From assembly GCA_051306415.1 (NCBI GenBank), contig JBPPNE010000057.1, forward strand, positions 1-14,973: a stretch of 14,973 nucleotides of DNA, written 5' to 3'. This DNA is from CBDDRG01 sp051306415. GTDB taxonomy: Bacteria; Pseudomonadota; Gammaproteobacteria; Pseudomonadales; Porticoccaceae. The notes beneath the pieces were generated by a model. It did not search any database, had not been told where the DNA came from, and saw nothing but the letters and a program-made list of their open reading frames with translations. The position numbers and the translations under genes are program-made. The first letter of the stretch is position 1; the number at the start of each line of letters is the position of its first letter. This document shows, piece by piece, positions 1 to 7,184 of the stretch.

Positions 1-155
1 GTCTTGCCGGTGCCGGTTTGCGCCAATGCCTCCAGATCGCGGCCGGCAAGGACATGGGGAATAGCCTGCGCCTGAATCGGCGTCGGCGTTGTATAACCCT
101 GATCGCCAATAGCGAGCAGAAGCTCGGGCGAGAGCCCAAGTTGGGAAAACTGCAT
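1..155 (-). CDS. rhlE: DEAD-box ATP-dependent RNA helicase RhlE, N-terminal part (runs off the window)
   Basis: The minus strand from 155 encodes 51 residues before the window edge. They begin MQFSQLGLSPELL, then GYTTPTPIQ, and end at the Walker A motif AQTGTGKT. This is the Q-motif plus motif I of a DEAD-box RNA helicase, with the conserved upstream aromatic Phe3, the GY..PTPIQ block and Gln28. The wording (FxxLGLSPELL, GRD, AQTGTGKT) is very close to RhlE, which remodels rRNA and ribosome-assembly intermediates and works with the RNA degradosome. The ATG at 155-153 is preceded by AGAGGT about 6 nt upstream, supporting this start. Only the ATP-binding start is visible; DEAD, SAT and C-terminal motifs lie outside. 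Another RhlE-like paralogue (SrmB/DbpA group) is possible but less likely. The upstream gap to 415 has no convincing terminator or promoter. Confidence 0.88.
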   Translation of the reverse strand, partial: MQFSQLGLSPELLLAIGDQGYTTPTPIQAQAIPHVLAGRDLEALAQTGTGK

Positions 156-415
156 GAGATTACCTCTGAAACCGACCGGCCGCGGTGAAATCGCAACTCA
201 GTCCGGGCGGAAATTCACTGTGGGTTGAAACCGTAAAAGCGCTCAAGCAACTTGCAAGAAGCGGATTTTTTCAGGCACGGCCGGGGACTGAATCGCAGCC
301 GTTAGGGGAGTAAAGCGCGCGCACTGTAACACACACAGCCGAGCAACGGGTAACTCAGCGGCGAGCGGGAACCCCGGCCGGCCAGCCTAACCTAGGCAAC
401 TCCGCCATTGAACAA

Positions 416-859
416 CTACACAAGGCCAGACAGGTAGATCAATACACCGTATCTCGCGCCCTTGCCAACGACAATGGCTACCAAGGCGGGCAGCCAGGCT
501 AATCGCAGCCATCCCGCCGCAAGGCAGAGGCCGTCACCAACGATGGGAAGCCAGGACAATAGCAATACCGGATATCCCCAGCGCTTGATCCATGCCAGCG
601 AGCGCAATGATGGCGGCTCGGAAAAACGCCGTTTGATCAAGCCTCGCTCGATCCACCAGCCGAGCCAGTAAGTCGAGAAACCACCGAGACCATTGGCAGC
701 GGTGGCGACCGCGAGCAACACCAAAAGCGGGATTTCACCCTGCTCGACCAGCCACAGCAAGACGGCTTCGGAACCACCGGGCAACAACGTGGACGACAGG
801 AAAGCGCTGACTGCGAGTCCGGTCAGGCCGATGGGTTCCGATGAAAGAAAGTCCACCAT
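416..859 (-). CDS. yqaA: YqaA-type DedA/VTT-like inner membrane protein
   Basis: This 147-residue, strongly hydrophobic protein matches the YqaA branch of the VTT/DedA-like membrane proteins. It has the early FLSSTLLPGGSEAVLL block, a GLGGFSTYWLG segment, and a C-terminal VLLLSWLPIVGDGLCLAAGWLRL stretch, each resembling Escherichia coli YqaA (about 142 residues). Several membrane segments are visible: roughly residues 10-30, 40-60 and 95-145. The family is linked to membrane lipid handling, but the exact substrate of YqaA is unknown. The start at 859 has AAAGGTAGG just upstream and lies 19 bp after the nagZ stop on the same strand, so the two are likely co-transcribed. Length is normal and there is no sign of damage. 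Family assignment is firm, molecular function is not. Confidence 0.85.
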   Translation of the reverse strand: MVDFLSSEPIGLTGLAVSAFLSSTLLPGGSEAVLLWLVEQGEIPLLVLLAVATAANGLGGFSTYWLGWWIERGLIKRRFSEPPSLRSLAWIKRWGYPVLLLSWLPIVGDGLCLAAGWLRLAWLPALVAIVVGKGARYGVLIYLSGLV

Positions 860-878
860 ACCTACCTTTCAGCAGGCA

Positions 879-1889
879 TTAGGCCAATGCAGTCAGGTTG
901 GCGGTTCGGGTGCGATAGTGGGGATGGCCCGCGAGACTTGGCCAAGTCCAGTGCTTCCTCGCCTTCATCGTTGCCAGCCGCGGTGACGGCGGAGCTCCCT
1001 CCTTTTCCAGAAACTCGATGACCTCGATAGCCCCCGCGCGGTGATTGCAAACCAGCACCATGTCGCAGCCGGCATCCAACGCAATCGCCGCCTTGGCTGT
1101 ATAGCCGCCCGCCACATCGGCACCCTTCATTGACAGATCGTCACTGAAGATCACACCGTTGAACTTCAATTCTTTCCGCAACACCTGCTGGAGCCAGTAG
1201 CCAGAAAAGCCTACCGGCTGTGGATCGATCGCCGGAAACACGATATGCGCCGGCATCACCGCATCGAGTTCGGTCGCCAGCGCGCGGAACGGCGCGATAT
1301 CCCGCGCCCAGAGTTCAGTAAAGGTGCGCCGGTCGTAGGGGGTTTCGAGGTGGCTATCCTCCCCCACTCCACCGTGTCCGGGAAAATGCTTGCCGGTGAC
1401 CGCCATGCCGGCCTCGCGCATGCCCGCAATGAAGAGTCGAGCCGTGGCGGTGGCGTGATCAGGATCATCACTGAACGCCCGATTGGCGATAACCGCGCAA
1501 TGGTTGCGATCAAGATCGAGGACCGGCGCAAAGCTGAAATCCAGCCCGCTTGCCATCACCTCCGCCGCCATTAACCAGCCAGCATCTTGGATTAAAGATA
1601 CCGCTCGTTCGCCATCCTTGGCCAGTAAATCGCCCAAGGTTTGCATCGGCGGCAAGTCGGTATAGCCCTCGCGCAGACGCTGTACCCTACCGCCCTCTTG
1701 ATCGACGGCGAGCAGCAATTCGGGGCGCAGCAAGCGCACTTGGGTCACCAGGGCAACAAATTGCTCGCGGGTATGAAAATTCCGGCTGAAAAATATGACG
1801 CCCCCCACCTGTGGGCGAACCAGCAGCGCGCGCTCCTCCAGCGTGAGTTCCGTACCGTCCAGATCGAGCATCAGCGCACCGGTAGCCAT
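879..1889 (-). CDS. nagZ: Beta-N-acetylhexosaminidase NagZ (cell-wall recycling)
   Basis: NagZ is a cytoplasmic glycoside hydrolase family 3 enzyme. It removes N-acetylglucosamine from anhydro-muropeptides during peptidoglycan recycling, which also feeds AmpR-dependent beta-lactamase signalling where present. Visible hallmarks are VGGVIFFSRN, AVDQEGGRVQRLREG, the KHFPGHG motif with the following DSH loop (catalytic Asp-His), SFAPVLDLD, DAVMPAHI, and FSDDLSMKGA carrying the nucleophile Asp. I place the start at the ATG at 1889-1887, giving 336 residues beginning MATGALMLDLDG, which matches the usual NagZ N-terminus (E. coli 341). AAGGAA lies about 7 nt upstream. The frame stays open to 1949, but those 20 extra residues have no family counterpart. 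The C-terminus past the DAGCDMVLVCNHRAGA block is divergent, as is usual. It is likely the first gene of a nagZ-yqaA operon. Confidence 0.93.
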   Translation of the reverse strand: MATGALMLDLDGTELTLEERALLVRPQVGGVIFFSRNFHTREQFVALVTQVRLLRPELLLAVDQEGGRVQRLREGYTDLPPMQTLGDLLAKDGERAVSLIQDAGWLMAAEVMASGLDFSFAPVLDLDRNHCAVIANRAFSDDPDHATATARLFIAGMREAGMAVTGKHFPGHGGVGEDSHLETPYDRRTFTELWARDIAPFRALATELDAVMPAHIVFPAIDPQPVGFSGYWLQQVLRKELKFNGVIFSDDLSMKGADVAGGYTAKAAIALDAGCDMVLVCNHRAGAIEVIEFLEKEGAPPSPRLATMKARKHWTWPSLAGHPHYRTRTANLTALA

Positions 1890-1955
1890 CCGAATTCCTT
1901 GATTAAATGAGGCATTTGCGATTGCTTGGCGACCATTAAGGGGCGCCACGAGCAG

Positions 1956-1970
1956 TTGTTAATGTAACAA
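1956..1970. promoter_or_regulatory. Operator-like palindrome TTGTTA-ATG-TAACAA
   Basis: This is a perfect inverted repeat with 6-bp arms and a 3-bp centre, about 67 bp upstream of the nagZ start on the nagZ promoter side. Its size and symmetry fit a dimeric repressor site. However, 6-bp palindromes are expected by chance many times in 15 kb, so the only support is its location in the regulatory region. Confidence 0.2.
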
Positions 1971-2066
1971 GAGAATACCGCGCCTTTAGATATTTTTTGT
2001 CTGTACGGCCGAGGAAATGGGTACCTAAAGAGCTAATGACAGAGTATCTAAATAATCTATTTATTA

Positions 2067-2105
2067 ATTTTTATCAATTGGTTAAAAAATTAGTCTGATA
2101 AAAAT
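2067..2105. repeat. Inverted repeat with 10-bp perfect arms in divergent regulatory region
   Basis: ATTTTTATCA (2067-2076) and TGATAAAAAT (2096-2105) are exact reverse complements separated by 19 nt that are themselves A/T-rich. It sits about 120 bp upstream of the GTG start at 2224. It could be a DNA-binding site, for example for a nucleoid protein or two-half-site regulator, or a weak RNA hairpin. With only two G:C pairs in the stem it would be a poor intrinsic terminator. The function is unknown. Confidence 0.5.
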
Positions 2106-2223
2106 AGTTACATTGGACTGCCTGCCAGACGTCACCTGTTCAGTGGGGCCTGAATGCGCAACAGAATTGACGGTGGTATGTTGAATCAACGGTTGTATAT
2201 AACGGATAACGGAGGCAGCGATT

Positions 2224-2550
2224 GTGGCAAAGCGAGTACCCAGGGTCAACCAATGGTACCAGGACGCGCGTGATGACATCCTGTTTGAGGTCGTTGCCGT
2301 TGATAACAAGGAACAGACCATCGAGATCCAATACTACGATGGCGAGGTCGGCGAAATTGAATTTGATGCCTGGCGGGAGATGGTTTTGCTGCCCGCTCAA
2401 CCCCCGGAAGATTGGCGTAGCGCCTACGAACTCAATGACGAGGAGGACGTTGGCGGCGATAGCCGCGCCTCTCACTGCCGCGAAGATCCGCTCTCGACCA
2501 TTGAACCGGATTCCTTCATGGACATGGACGATTACGACGACAACTACTAG
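2224..2550 (+). CDS. Small acidic protein of unknown function (resembles the gammaproteobacterial DUF6763 group)
   Basis: The gene encodes 108 residues starting at a GTG with a strong GGAGG about 7-8 nt upstream, which decides the start. The first half (residues 1-60) has the layout NQWYQDARDDILFEVVAVD followed by IEIQYYDGEVGEIEFDAWREM, a compact beta-rich, Tudor/SH3-like looking unit. The PPEDW motif follows, and the C-terminal 40 residues are highly acidic, ending in an Asp/Tyr-rich tail (DMDDYDDNY). This arrangement matches small proteins of gammaproteobacteria that I recall as DUF6763; I cannot verify this without a search. There is no signal peptide or membrane segment. A nucleic-acid or ribosome-related partner would fit the fold impression, but that is speculation. 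It stands alone: nagZ is divergent and the next gene is 590 bp away. Confidence 0.75.
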   Translation: MAKRVPRVNQWYQDARDDILFEVVAVDNKEQTIEIQYYDGEVGEIEFDAWREMVLLPAQPPEDWRSAYELNDEEDVGGDSRASHCREDPLSTIEPDSFMDMDDYDDNY

Positions 2551-2560
2551 GCGTTGCGAT

Positions 2561-2694
2561 GGAGACTCTGAATAACTTAGCGCCATCAGGGTTAGACGCA
2601 ATCACCACGGACAGAATCAGTGGGTTACTGTTCGCTCTGAGTTCAATCTCTTTATCAGCCTGACGAAGGATCGAAGGACTTTTTCAGTACATCC
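2561..2694. repeat. Possible miniature IS-like element or IS remnant (imperfect terminal inverted repeats)
   Basis: The left end GGAGACTCTGAATAACT (2561-2577) and the reverse complement of the right end, GGATGTACTGAAAAAGT (from 2694 inward), agree at 11 of 17 positions and share a GGA....CTGAA.AA.T pattern. That pattern is like the ends of some IS5-type elements. The 134-bp interior encodes nothing. No clean target-site duplication flanks it. It may be a MITE, a deleted IS, or coincidence. Confidence 0.22.
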
Positions 2695-2750
2695 GTGATG
2701 CTACCCGATGCTGTAATGGAGCTGTCGTCTTGGTGAGAGTGGGAGCTCGT

Positions 2751-2784
2751 AAAAATTCTTGCGGCGACTGCCGCGCTCCGCAAG
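2751..2784 (-). terminator. Orphan intrinsic terminator-like hairpin, minus strand
   Basis: Read on the minus strand, CTTGCGG (2784-2778), a 13-nt loop region and CCGCAAG (2764-2758) form a 7-bp perfect stem followed directly by AATTTTT (2757-2751). This is the layout of a Rho-independent terminator. An alternative inner stem GCGGC-GACT-GCCGC exists at 2761-2774. No minus-strand gene lies upstream of it in 2785-3140, so it would be a leftover of a lost gene or act on antisense transcription. On the plus strand there is no T-tract after the stem. Confidence 0.4.
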
Positions 2785-3030
2785 CATGACGCCCCACCTG
2801 AGATTCTCTAGCCCGCAAAGTCCGCAGCTGATGAAGGCTAGGTTTCACGCCATTGCGGATGCTTGAACTGGAGTCCGATCAAACACCCCACCGGCATGCC
2901 CGCTACTCGATAACCCTCTTACGCAAGCTGCCCCGGTGTTTCTCGGATCCAGGGTATCCAGGGAGTGGGAGTGCCATCCTCTCTGCCACAGAGCAGAGAT
3001 CCGGCTACTCCCCTTACTGGCCGGTATCGA

Positions 3031-3059
3031 TTGAAGAATCAACGGCCCTTTGCTAGATT
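3031..3059 (+). promoter_or_regulatory. Extended -10 sigma70-type promoter for the carboxylase beta gene
   Basis: TTGAAG (3031-3036), a 17-bp spacer, and TAGATT (3054-3059) preceded by TGC form a -35/extended -10 promoter, about 80 bp upstream of the ATG at 3141. The 11-mer TTTGCTAGATT (3049-3059) recurs exactly upstream of the decayed second beta copy at 10808-10818. This supports it as a conserved promoter element rather than a chance match. Confidence 0.55.
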
Positions 3060-3140
3060 GCGCCCTCTCCCGCTGGCGAGCCGCACCGCTATCACCGAGC
3101 GGCACCTGACCGCCGTTACCGCAGAATAACAAGGCTTTGC

Positions 3141-4745
3141 ATGAGTTTGATCCAGTCACGAATCAACCCGCGCGCGGCGGAATTCCGCGCCAACTGGACC
3201 CATGGCGAGCAGCTGTCCGCACAGTTGCGCCAGCGTTTAGGCGAAGCAGCCACCGGTATCCGCGAGACCCATATCGAGCGCCACCGCGCGCGGGGCAAGT
3301 TGCTGGCTCGTGAGCGTATCGACCGCCTCATCGATCCGGCGACGCCCTTTCTGGAGTTGTCGCCGCTGGCCGCCTACGGCCAATACGGCAACGAAGTGCC
3401 CTCCGCCGGCATCGTCACCGGCATCGGTCAGATTTGCGGCGTGCACTGCGTGATCATCGCCAACGACGCCACCGTGAAAGGCGGCTCCTTCTTTCACGAG
3501 ACGGTGAAAAAGCACGTGCGCGCGCAGGAAATCGCCGAGCAGAACGGCCTGTCCTGTATTTATCTGGTGGATTGCGGCGGCGCCTATCTGCCTGAGCAGG
3601 ATCGCGTATTCCCAGACAAGGATCATTTCGGCAATACCTTCTACCGCCAGTGCCGCATGTCTGCCCAGGGTCTGCCGCAAATCTCGGCCGTGTTCGGCGG
3701 CTGCACCGCGGGCGGCGCCTATATCCCGGCGTTGTCCGACGAGACCATCATGGTGCGCGGCAACGCCCGCATCCACCTCGGCGGGCCATCCATTGTCAAG
3801 GTCGCCATCAACGAGGTGGTGGATGGCGAGACCCTGGGTGGGGCCGACATGCACAGCCGCGTTTCCGGCGTTAACGACTACCTGGCCGAAGACGAAGCCG
3901 AGGCGCTGGCCCGCGTGCGCGCCATCATCGCCAAGCTGAATTGGCCGGTGCGCTGTTATGCCGACGTGCGGCCGGTGGTGCCGCCGGCCTATAGCCCCGA
4001 GGAAATCCCGGGGGTGATCAGCGCGGACCCCAAGATGCCCTACGACGTGCGCGAGATCATCGCCCGGCTGGTCGATGGCAGCGATTTCCAGGAATTCAAA
4101 CCGCTCTACGGCGATACGCTGGTGTGTGGCACCGCCCATCTGCACGGTTATCCGGTCGGCATCCTCGGCAACAATGGCGCGCTGTTTTCGGAATCCGCGT
4201 TGAAAGGCGCGCATTTCATTGAACTCTGCAACCAGCGCCAGACGCCGCTCTTGTTCCTGCACAACATTACCGGCTACATGGTCGGCACCGAGGCCGAGCG
4301 CGGTGGTATCGCCAAGCACAGCGCGAAGATGGTCTACGCCCAGGCGACGTCCCGCGTGCCGAAATTTTCCGTCATCGTCGGCGGCTCCTACGGCGCCGGC
4401 AACTACGGCATGGCTGGGCGCGGGTTCGCGCCGCACTTCCTGTTCGCCTGGCCAACCGCGCGCTGTGCGACCATGAGCGCCGACATCGCCAGCAACGTAA
4501 TGCTGGAACTACGCCGCAGCAGCATCAAGCAGGCGGACGTGAGTTTGGACGCCGATCTGCGCCGTATTGAAGCCGAGGTGCGCGCCCAATACGGCGAGCA
4601 GAGCGACCCCTATTACGCCACTTCGCGACTGTGGGACGACGGTATCATTGAGCCGGCCGATACCCGCGACGTACTCGGTCTGTGCCTCGCCCTCGCCGCG
4701 CTGCAACCACCTGTGACCGGCCCCGCGCCGGTCTATCGCATGTAA
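3141..4745 (+). CDS. Biotin-dependent acyl-CoA carboxylase, carboxyltransferase (beta) subunit, methylcrotonyl/geranyl-CoA type
   Basis: This 534-residue carboxyltransferase moves CO2 from carboxybiotin to an acyl-CoA. It has both crotonase-fold halves. The N-terminal half (about 40-270) carries NDATVKGGSFFHETVKKH, YLVDCGGAYLP, GGCTAGGAYIPALSDE (186-201, acyl-CoA oxyanion region) and LGGADMHSRVSG. The C-terminal half (about 290-520) carries PYDVREIIARLVDGS, FLHNITGYMVG and VGGSYGAGNYGMAGR (413-427). It ends in VYRM like family members. Length equals typical LiuB/AtuC proteins (about 535). Tyr417 in GGSYGAGNY may sit where MCC has Phe and geranyl-CoA carboxylase Gly, hinting at an MCC-like pocket; that alignment is from memory. 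The ATG has AAGG 6 nt upstream. Its partner alpha subunit should follow directly but lies 6.3 kb downstream beyond the cassette. A related but broken copy sits at 10862-11033. Confidence 0.9.
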   Translation: MSLIQSRINPRAAEFRANWTHGEQLSAQLRQRLGEAATGIRETHIERHRARGKLLARERIDRLIDPATPFLELSPLAAYGQYGNEVPSAGIVTGIGQICGVHCVIIANDATVKGGSFFHETVKKHVRAQEIAEQNGLSCIYLVDCGGAYLPEQDRVFPDKDHFGNTFYRQCRMSAQGLPQISAVFGGCTAGGAYIPALSDETIMVRGNARIHLGGPSIVKVAINEVVDGETLGGADMHSRVSGVNDYLAEDEAEALARVRAIIAKLNWPVRCYADVRPVVPPAYSPEEIPGVISADPKMPYDVREIIARLVDGSDFQEFKPLYGDTLVCGTAHLHGYPVGILGNNGALFSESALKGAHFIELCNQRQTPLLFLHNITGYMVGTEAERGGIAKHSAKMVYAQATSRVPKFSVIVGGSYGAGNYGMAGRGFAPHFLFAWPTARCATMSADIASNVMLELRRSSIKQADVSLDADLRRIEAEVRAQYGEQSDPYYATSRLWDDGIIEPADTRDVLGLCLALAALQPPVTGPAPVYRM

Positions 4746-4772
4746 CCGCAGGGACCCACTAGGGAAGACAAA

Positions 4773-7184
4773 ATGGCGAGAAGGACAAGAAGGAAGAGCT
4801 CCAGCTTTAGCGCTCTGAGCGGGGCGGTCTTAGCGGGCCTAATCATCTTGTTTGCTGGTATACCGAAGGAGCTTTGGATAGCCATCGCTGTGGTGGTCGC
4901 GCTCTCCATAGCGGTGGTGACCTACTATGCATATGCTCGCCATAGACAGTTACAGAAGGGAGCGAAGCCAACGGACCTGGAATCCACAGCCACCTCAACC
5001 GCCGTTCGGCACACCAGTAAATCACGAGTTCGATCCCAGACATCAAGTGCACAGCTTCTTTTTGACGACGAACCTGTAACCGTCGCGCTTGCTTCCACAC
5101 CCGCCACTGTATCGAGATTCCGTGTTCCCCCGGCACCCAAGGGATTCGGCACAGCGACCTGGATTCCCTACGGCCAAGCGATCGAAGTCGCTGGCATCAC
5201 TATTCCCGGCGGCATGGTCTACTTCGGGACGTCGCTGAAAACCACGTTTGGTGCCAATGATCCGTGCCTTATCAACCCGTCCAAATCGGTCAGTTCCCAT
5301 GGCGACTACACGGAACGCGAGATGGGTTACTGGCCCAGCTACTCCGAAATCTCTGGCACCGCACGACGTGCTTACCTGAATTGGCTTGCTGACGGCAGGC
5401 GCGACCCGGAAGCAGACATCGGCTACGTGTTCCTGTTCTTCTATGGACTTGAACGGCGCGCCATCATCGATACAAGCACGGATCCGACGGTACAAGCGGA
5501 ATGGCCTAGCATCCAGCAGGAAGTTCGGCGCTTGCTGAGCATTTATAGTGACAAATCGAACTCGTTCCGGCGTTACGCCAGCGAACTGCTCGACTGGGTA
5601 TCGCTAACCCAACATCCGACAAAGCTGTACCAGCAGCCGGTGCCCGTATTTCCCAAGACCTTTGAATTGCCTCTCTATGTGCGCTTGGCTCTCGGACAGG
5701 CAGCAGTGAACGGAGCCCCGGTGCCCACGCATCTCGCGCTCAGCTGGGCGAAGCTCGACCCAAATATCTCTCTGCGAACACCGGCGATTCGTTGCGCTGA
5801 GCAATTCGAAAAACTCTTTGCGCAGAAATACGGAGCGACTTATGGCGAGGGTATTGTGCTACCGCGTAACCGAACGAAGCTAAAAATGGTCTACCGACCA
5901 GCGTCGGCTGGATTCCAAGGCTACGGTGAAATCAAACGCGCTTTCGGCGACACCCCTGACATAACAGCACTCACTGCACCGTTAAAGAAACTACAACTGG
6001 TTGTCGAATCCACCATTAAGGACTTGGAGCCATACAGCAGGTACATCGGCAGGAATCCAGGCGCGAAGACCTCTCTGGAGGGCATTCTTCATCTACCAGT
6101 AATCCTGTGGCCTGAAAGCACCCAAAAGGCCTTGCAAGAGCTGAAAATGCGCATAGGGACTGGCATGGCGGCAATATCCTTCCAGAACTTGCTTACGACG
6201 CTGGCGAATACGACAATTCTCACGAAGAATCAGACCCGCACGCTTGCAGCGGCACTGGAGTCTGAAAACATTGGCATGGAGCCCGATATTCTCAACGGCG
6301 CAAAGTTGCCTGGCCCAGCAGAAAAGGTGGTGTTATTCGCTATACTGGCTGGTGAGCCGGCTAGCAGCGCAACACCCGCCTACCAAGTGGCATTACTGAC
6401 ACTTCAGCTCGCTTCAGGCGTGGCCACGGCCGATGGCGAGTTCAGTGCGAGCGAGATAGGCCACCTGCGTGAGCAAGTGCAATCGTGGACGCACCTTACG
6501 CCCAATCACATTCGCCGATTGGTAGCACACCTGCGCCTCCTGATCGCCACTCCTGTGTCGCTCGCGGCGCTCAAGAAGAAACTCGAGCCGCTAGAAGCTA
6601 CCTCAAAGGAGATGATCGCCGTGTTCATGGCGACAGTGGCTCAAGCCGACGGGACCGTGTCGCCCGCCGAAGTGAAGACGCTGGAGAAAGTCTACAAAGC
6701 ACTCGGTGTGGAGCCCCAGAAAGTTTTCAGCGACCTCCACGCGGTGACGTCCGGCACCAAAGCGTCGGTGGCAACCACTACTGAGATCGAAAAGACTGGC
6801 TTCAAGCTGGACCCCGCGCGCATCGCCGCACTGCAACAGGACACCGAAAAGGTCTCCGCACTCCTGACCAGTATTTTCAAGGAAGAGGAAGTTGCAGTTA
6901 CGTCCGTACCCGAGCCAGAAATCGAGGCCGAAGAAGAGATTGAAGTACCAAAGGGTATCTTGGGCTTGGACGAGCCGCATACCGCTTTGGCTCGCATGTT
7001 GCTCTCGCGGCCACAGTGGAGTCGAGAGGAGCTGCTTGACGTGGCGGCCGACTTGGATTTGATGCTGGATGGCGCGATCGAGCATATTAATGAGGCGGCC
7101 TTCGAGGCACACGACATTCCATTTACCGAAGGCGATGACCCAATTGAAGTCAATGCCGAAGTCCTGGAGAAGATCGACGCATGA
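4773..7184 (+). CDS. Membrane-anchored TerB_N-TerB-TerB_C domain protein (tellurite-resistance-family, predicted stress/defence)
   Basis: The protein has 803 residues. The N-terminus is basic (MARRTRRK) and followed by two hydrophobic segments, about 13-31 and 34-55, predicting a membrane hairpin with the bulk in the cytoplasm, then a low-complexity linker to about 115. Residues about 120-330 look like TerB_N: YGQAIEVAGITIPGGMVY, GYWPSYSEISGTARRAYLNWLADGR, then DIGYVFLFFYGLERR. A TerB-like helical region spans about 535-660 with two acidic loops, ATADGEFSASE and AQADGTVSPAE, of the kind that binds metal in TerB. A Glu-rich linker (about 703-725) leads to a TerB_C-like end with LARMLLSRPQWSREELLDVAADLDLMLDGAIEHINEAAFE. 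AGGGAAG 5 nt upstream supports the ATG. It overlaps the ATPase gene by 4 nt (ATGA). Domains are recognised by wording, not search; the biochemical role is unknown, likely a scaffold or sensor for the two enzymes that follow. Confidence 0.82.
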   Translation: MARRTRRKSSSFSALSGAVLAGLIILFAGIPKELWIAIAVVVALSIAVVTYYAYARHRQLQKGAKPTDLESTATSTAVRHTSKSRVRSQTSSAQLLFDDEPVTVALASTPATVSRFRVPPAPKGFGTATWIPYGQAIEVAGITIPGGMVYFGTSLKTTFGANDPCLINPSKSVSSHGDYTEREMGYWPSYSEISGTARRAYLNWLADGRRDPEADIGYVFLFFYGLERRAIIDTSTDPTVQAEWPSIQQEVRRLLSIYSDKSNSFRRYASELLDWVSLTQHPTKLYQQPVPVFPKTFELPLYVRLALGQAAVNGAPVPTHLALSWAKLDPNISLRTPAIRCAEQFEKLFAQKYGATYGEGIVLPRNRTKLKMVYRPASAGFQGYGEIKRAFGDTPDITALTAPLKKLQLVVESTIKDLEPYSRYIGRNPGAKTSLEGILHLPVILWPESTQKALQELKMRIGTGMAAISFQNLLTTLANTTILTKNQTRTLAAALESENIGMEPDILNGAKLPGPAEKVVLFAILAGEPASSATPAYQVALLTLQLASGVATADGEFSASEIGHLREQVQSWTHLTPNHIRRLVAHLRLLIATPVSLAALKKKLEPLEATSKEMIAVFMATVAQADGTVSPAEVKTLEKVYKALGVEPQKVFSDLHAVTSGTKASVATTTEIEKTGFKLDPARIAALQQDTEKVSALLTSIFKEEEVAVTSVPEPEIEAEEEIEVPKGILGLDEPHTALARMLLSRPQWSREELLDVAADLDLMLDGAIEHINEAAFEAHDIPFTEGDDPIEVNAEVLEKIDA

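Larger units (their letters stand above)
1890..2223. promoter_or_regulatory. AT-rich divergent intergenic region between nagZ and the 2224 gene
   Basis: This stretch must hold the promoters of nagZ (leftward) and of the small acidic protein gene (rightward). It is clearly richer in A/T than its surroundings between about 1970 and 2110. Two inverted repeats stand out and are listed separately: TTGTTA-ATG-TAACAA at 1956-1970 and a 10-bp-arm repeat at 2067-2105. TATATAAC-like sequence at 2196-2203 lies just upstream of the GGAGG ribosome site, but no -35 box sits at proper spacing from it. No tRNA or small ORF is supported. Exact promoters are not resolved by eye. Confidence 0.45.
2551..3140. 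other. 590-bp gene-poor region upstream of the carboxylase beta gene
   Basis: No coding region is supported here. Open frames exist on both strands, for example minus 3159-2845, but they look like nothing known and one overlaps the beta gene start. The segment contains a possible 134-bp miniature element (2561-2694), a minus-strand terminator-like hairpin (2751-2784), a small hairpin TCTCTGC-CACAGA-GCAGAGA (2980-2999), and the beta gene promoter (3031-3059). The mixture of orphan signals suggests a former insertion or gene-decay site at the left edge of the block that carries the beta gene and the three-gene cassette. Confidence 0.5.

Noticed and set aside
1890..1949. NagZ start at 1949
   Set aside because: The extra 20 residues lack family similarity, and ATG 1889 has AAGGAA at good spacing and matches NagZ N-termini.
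2183..3045. Shared 10-mer GAATCAACGG at 2183-2192 and 3036-3045 as a common operator
   Set aside because: About a hundred exact 10-mer pairs are expected by chance in a window of this size, and there is no added symmetry or conservation.
2845..3159. 104-residue minus-strand frame in the 590-bp gap
   Set aside because: It overlaps the beta start, has no convincing ribosome site or recognisable domain, and reads like random GC-rich sequence.
3237..4436. Long 399-residue minus-strand open frame across the carboxylase beta gene
   Set aside because: It is the antisense shadow of a clearly conserved, GC-rich coding gene; the His/Gly/Ala-rich translation has no family features.
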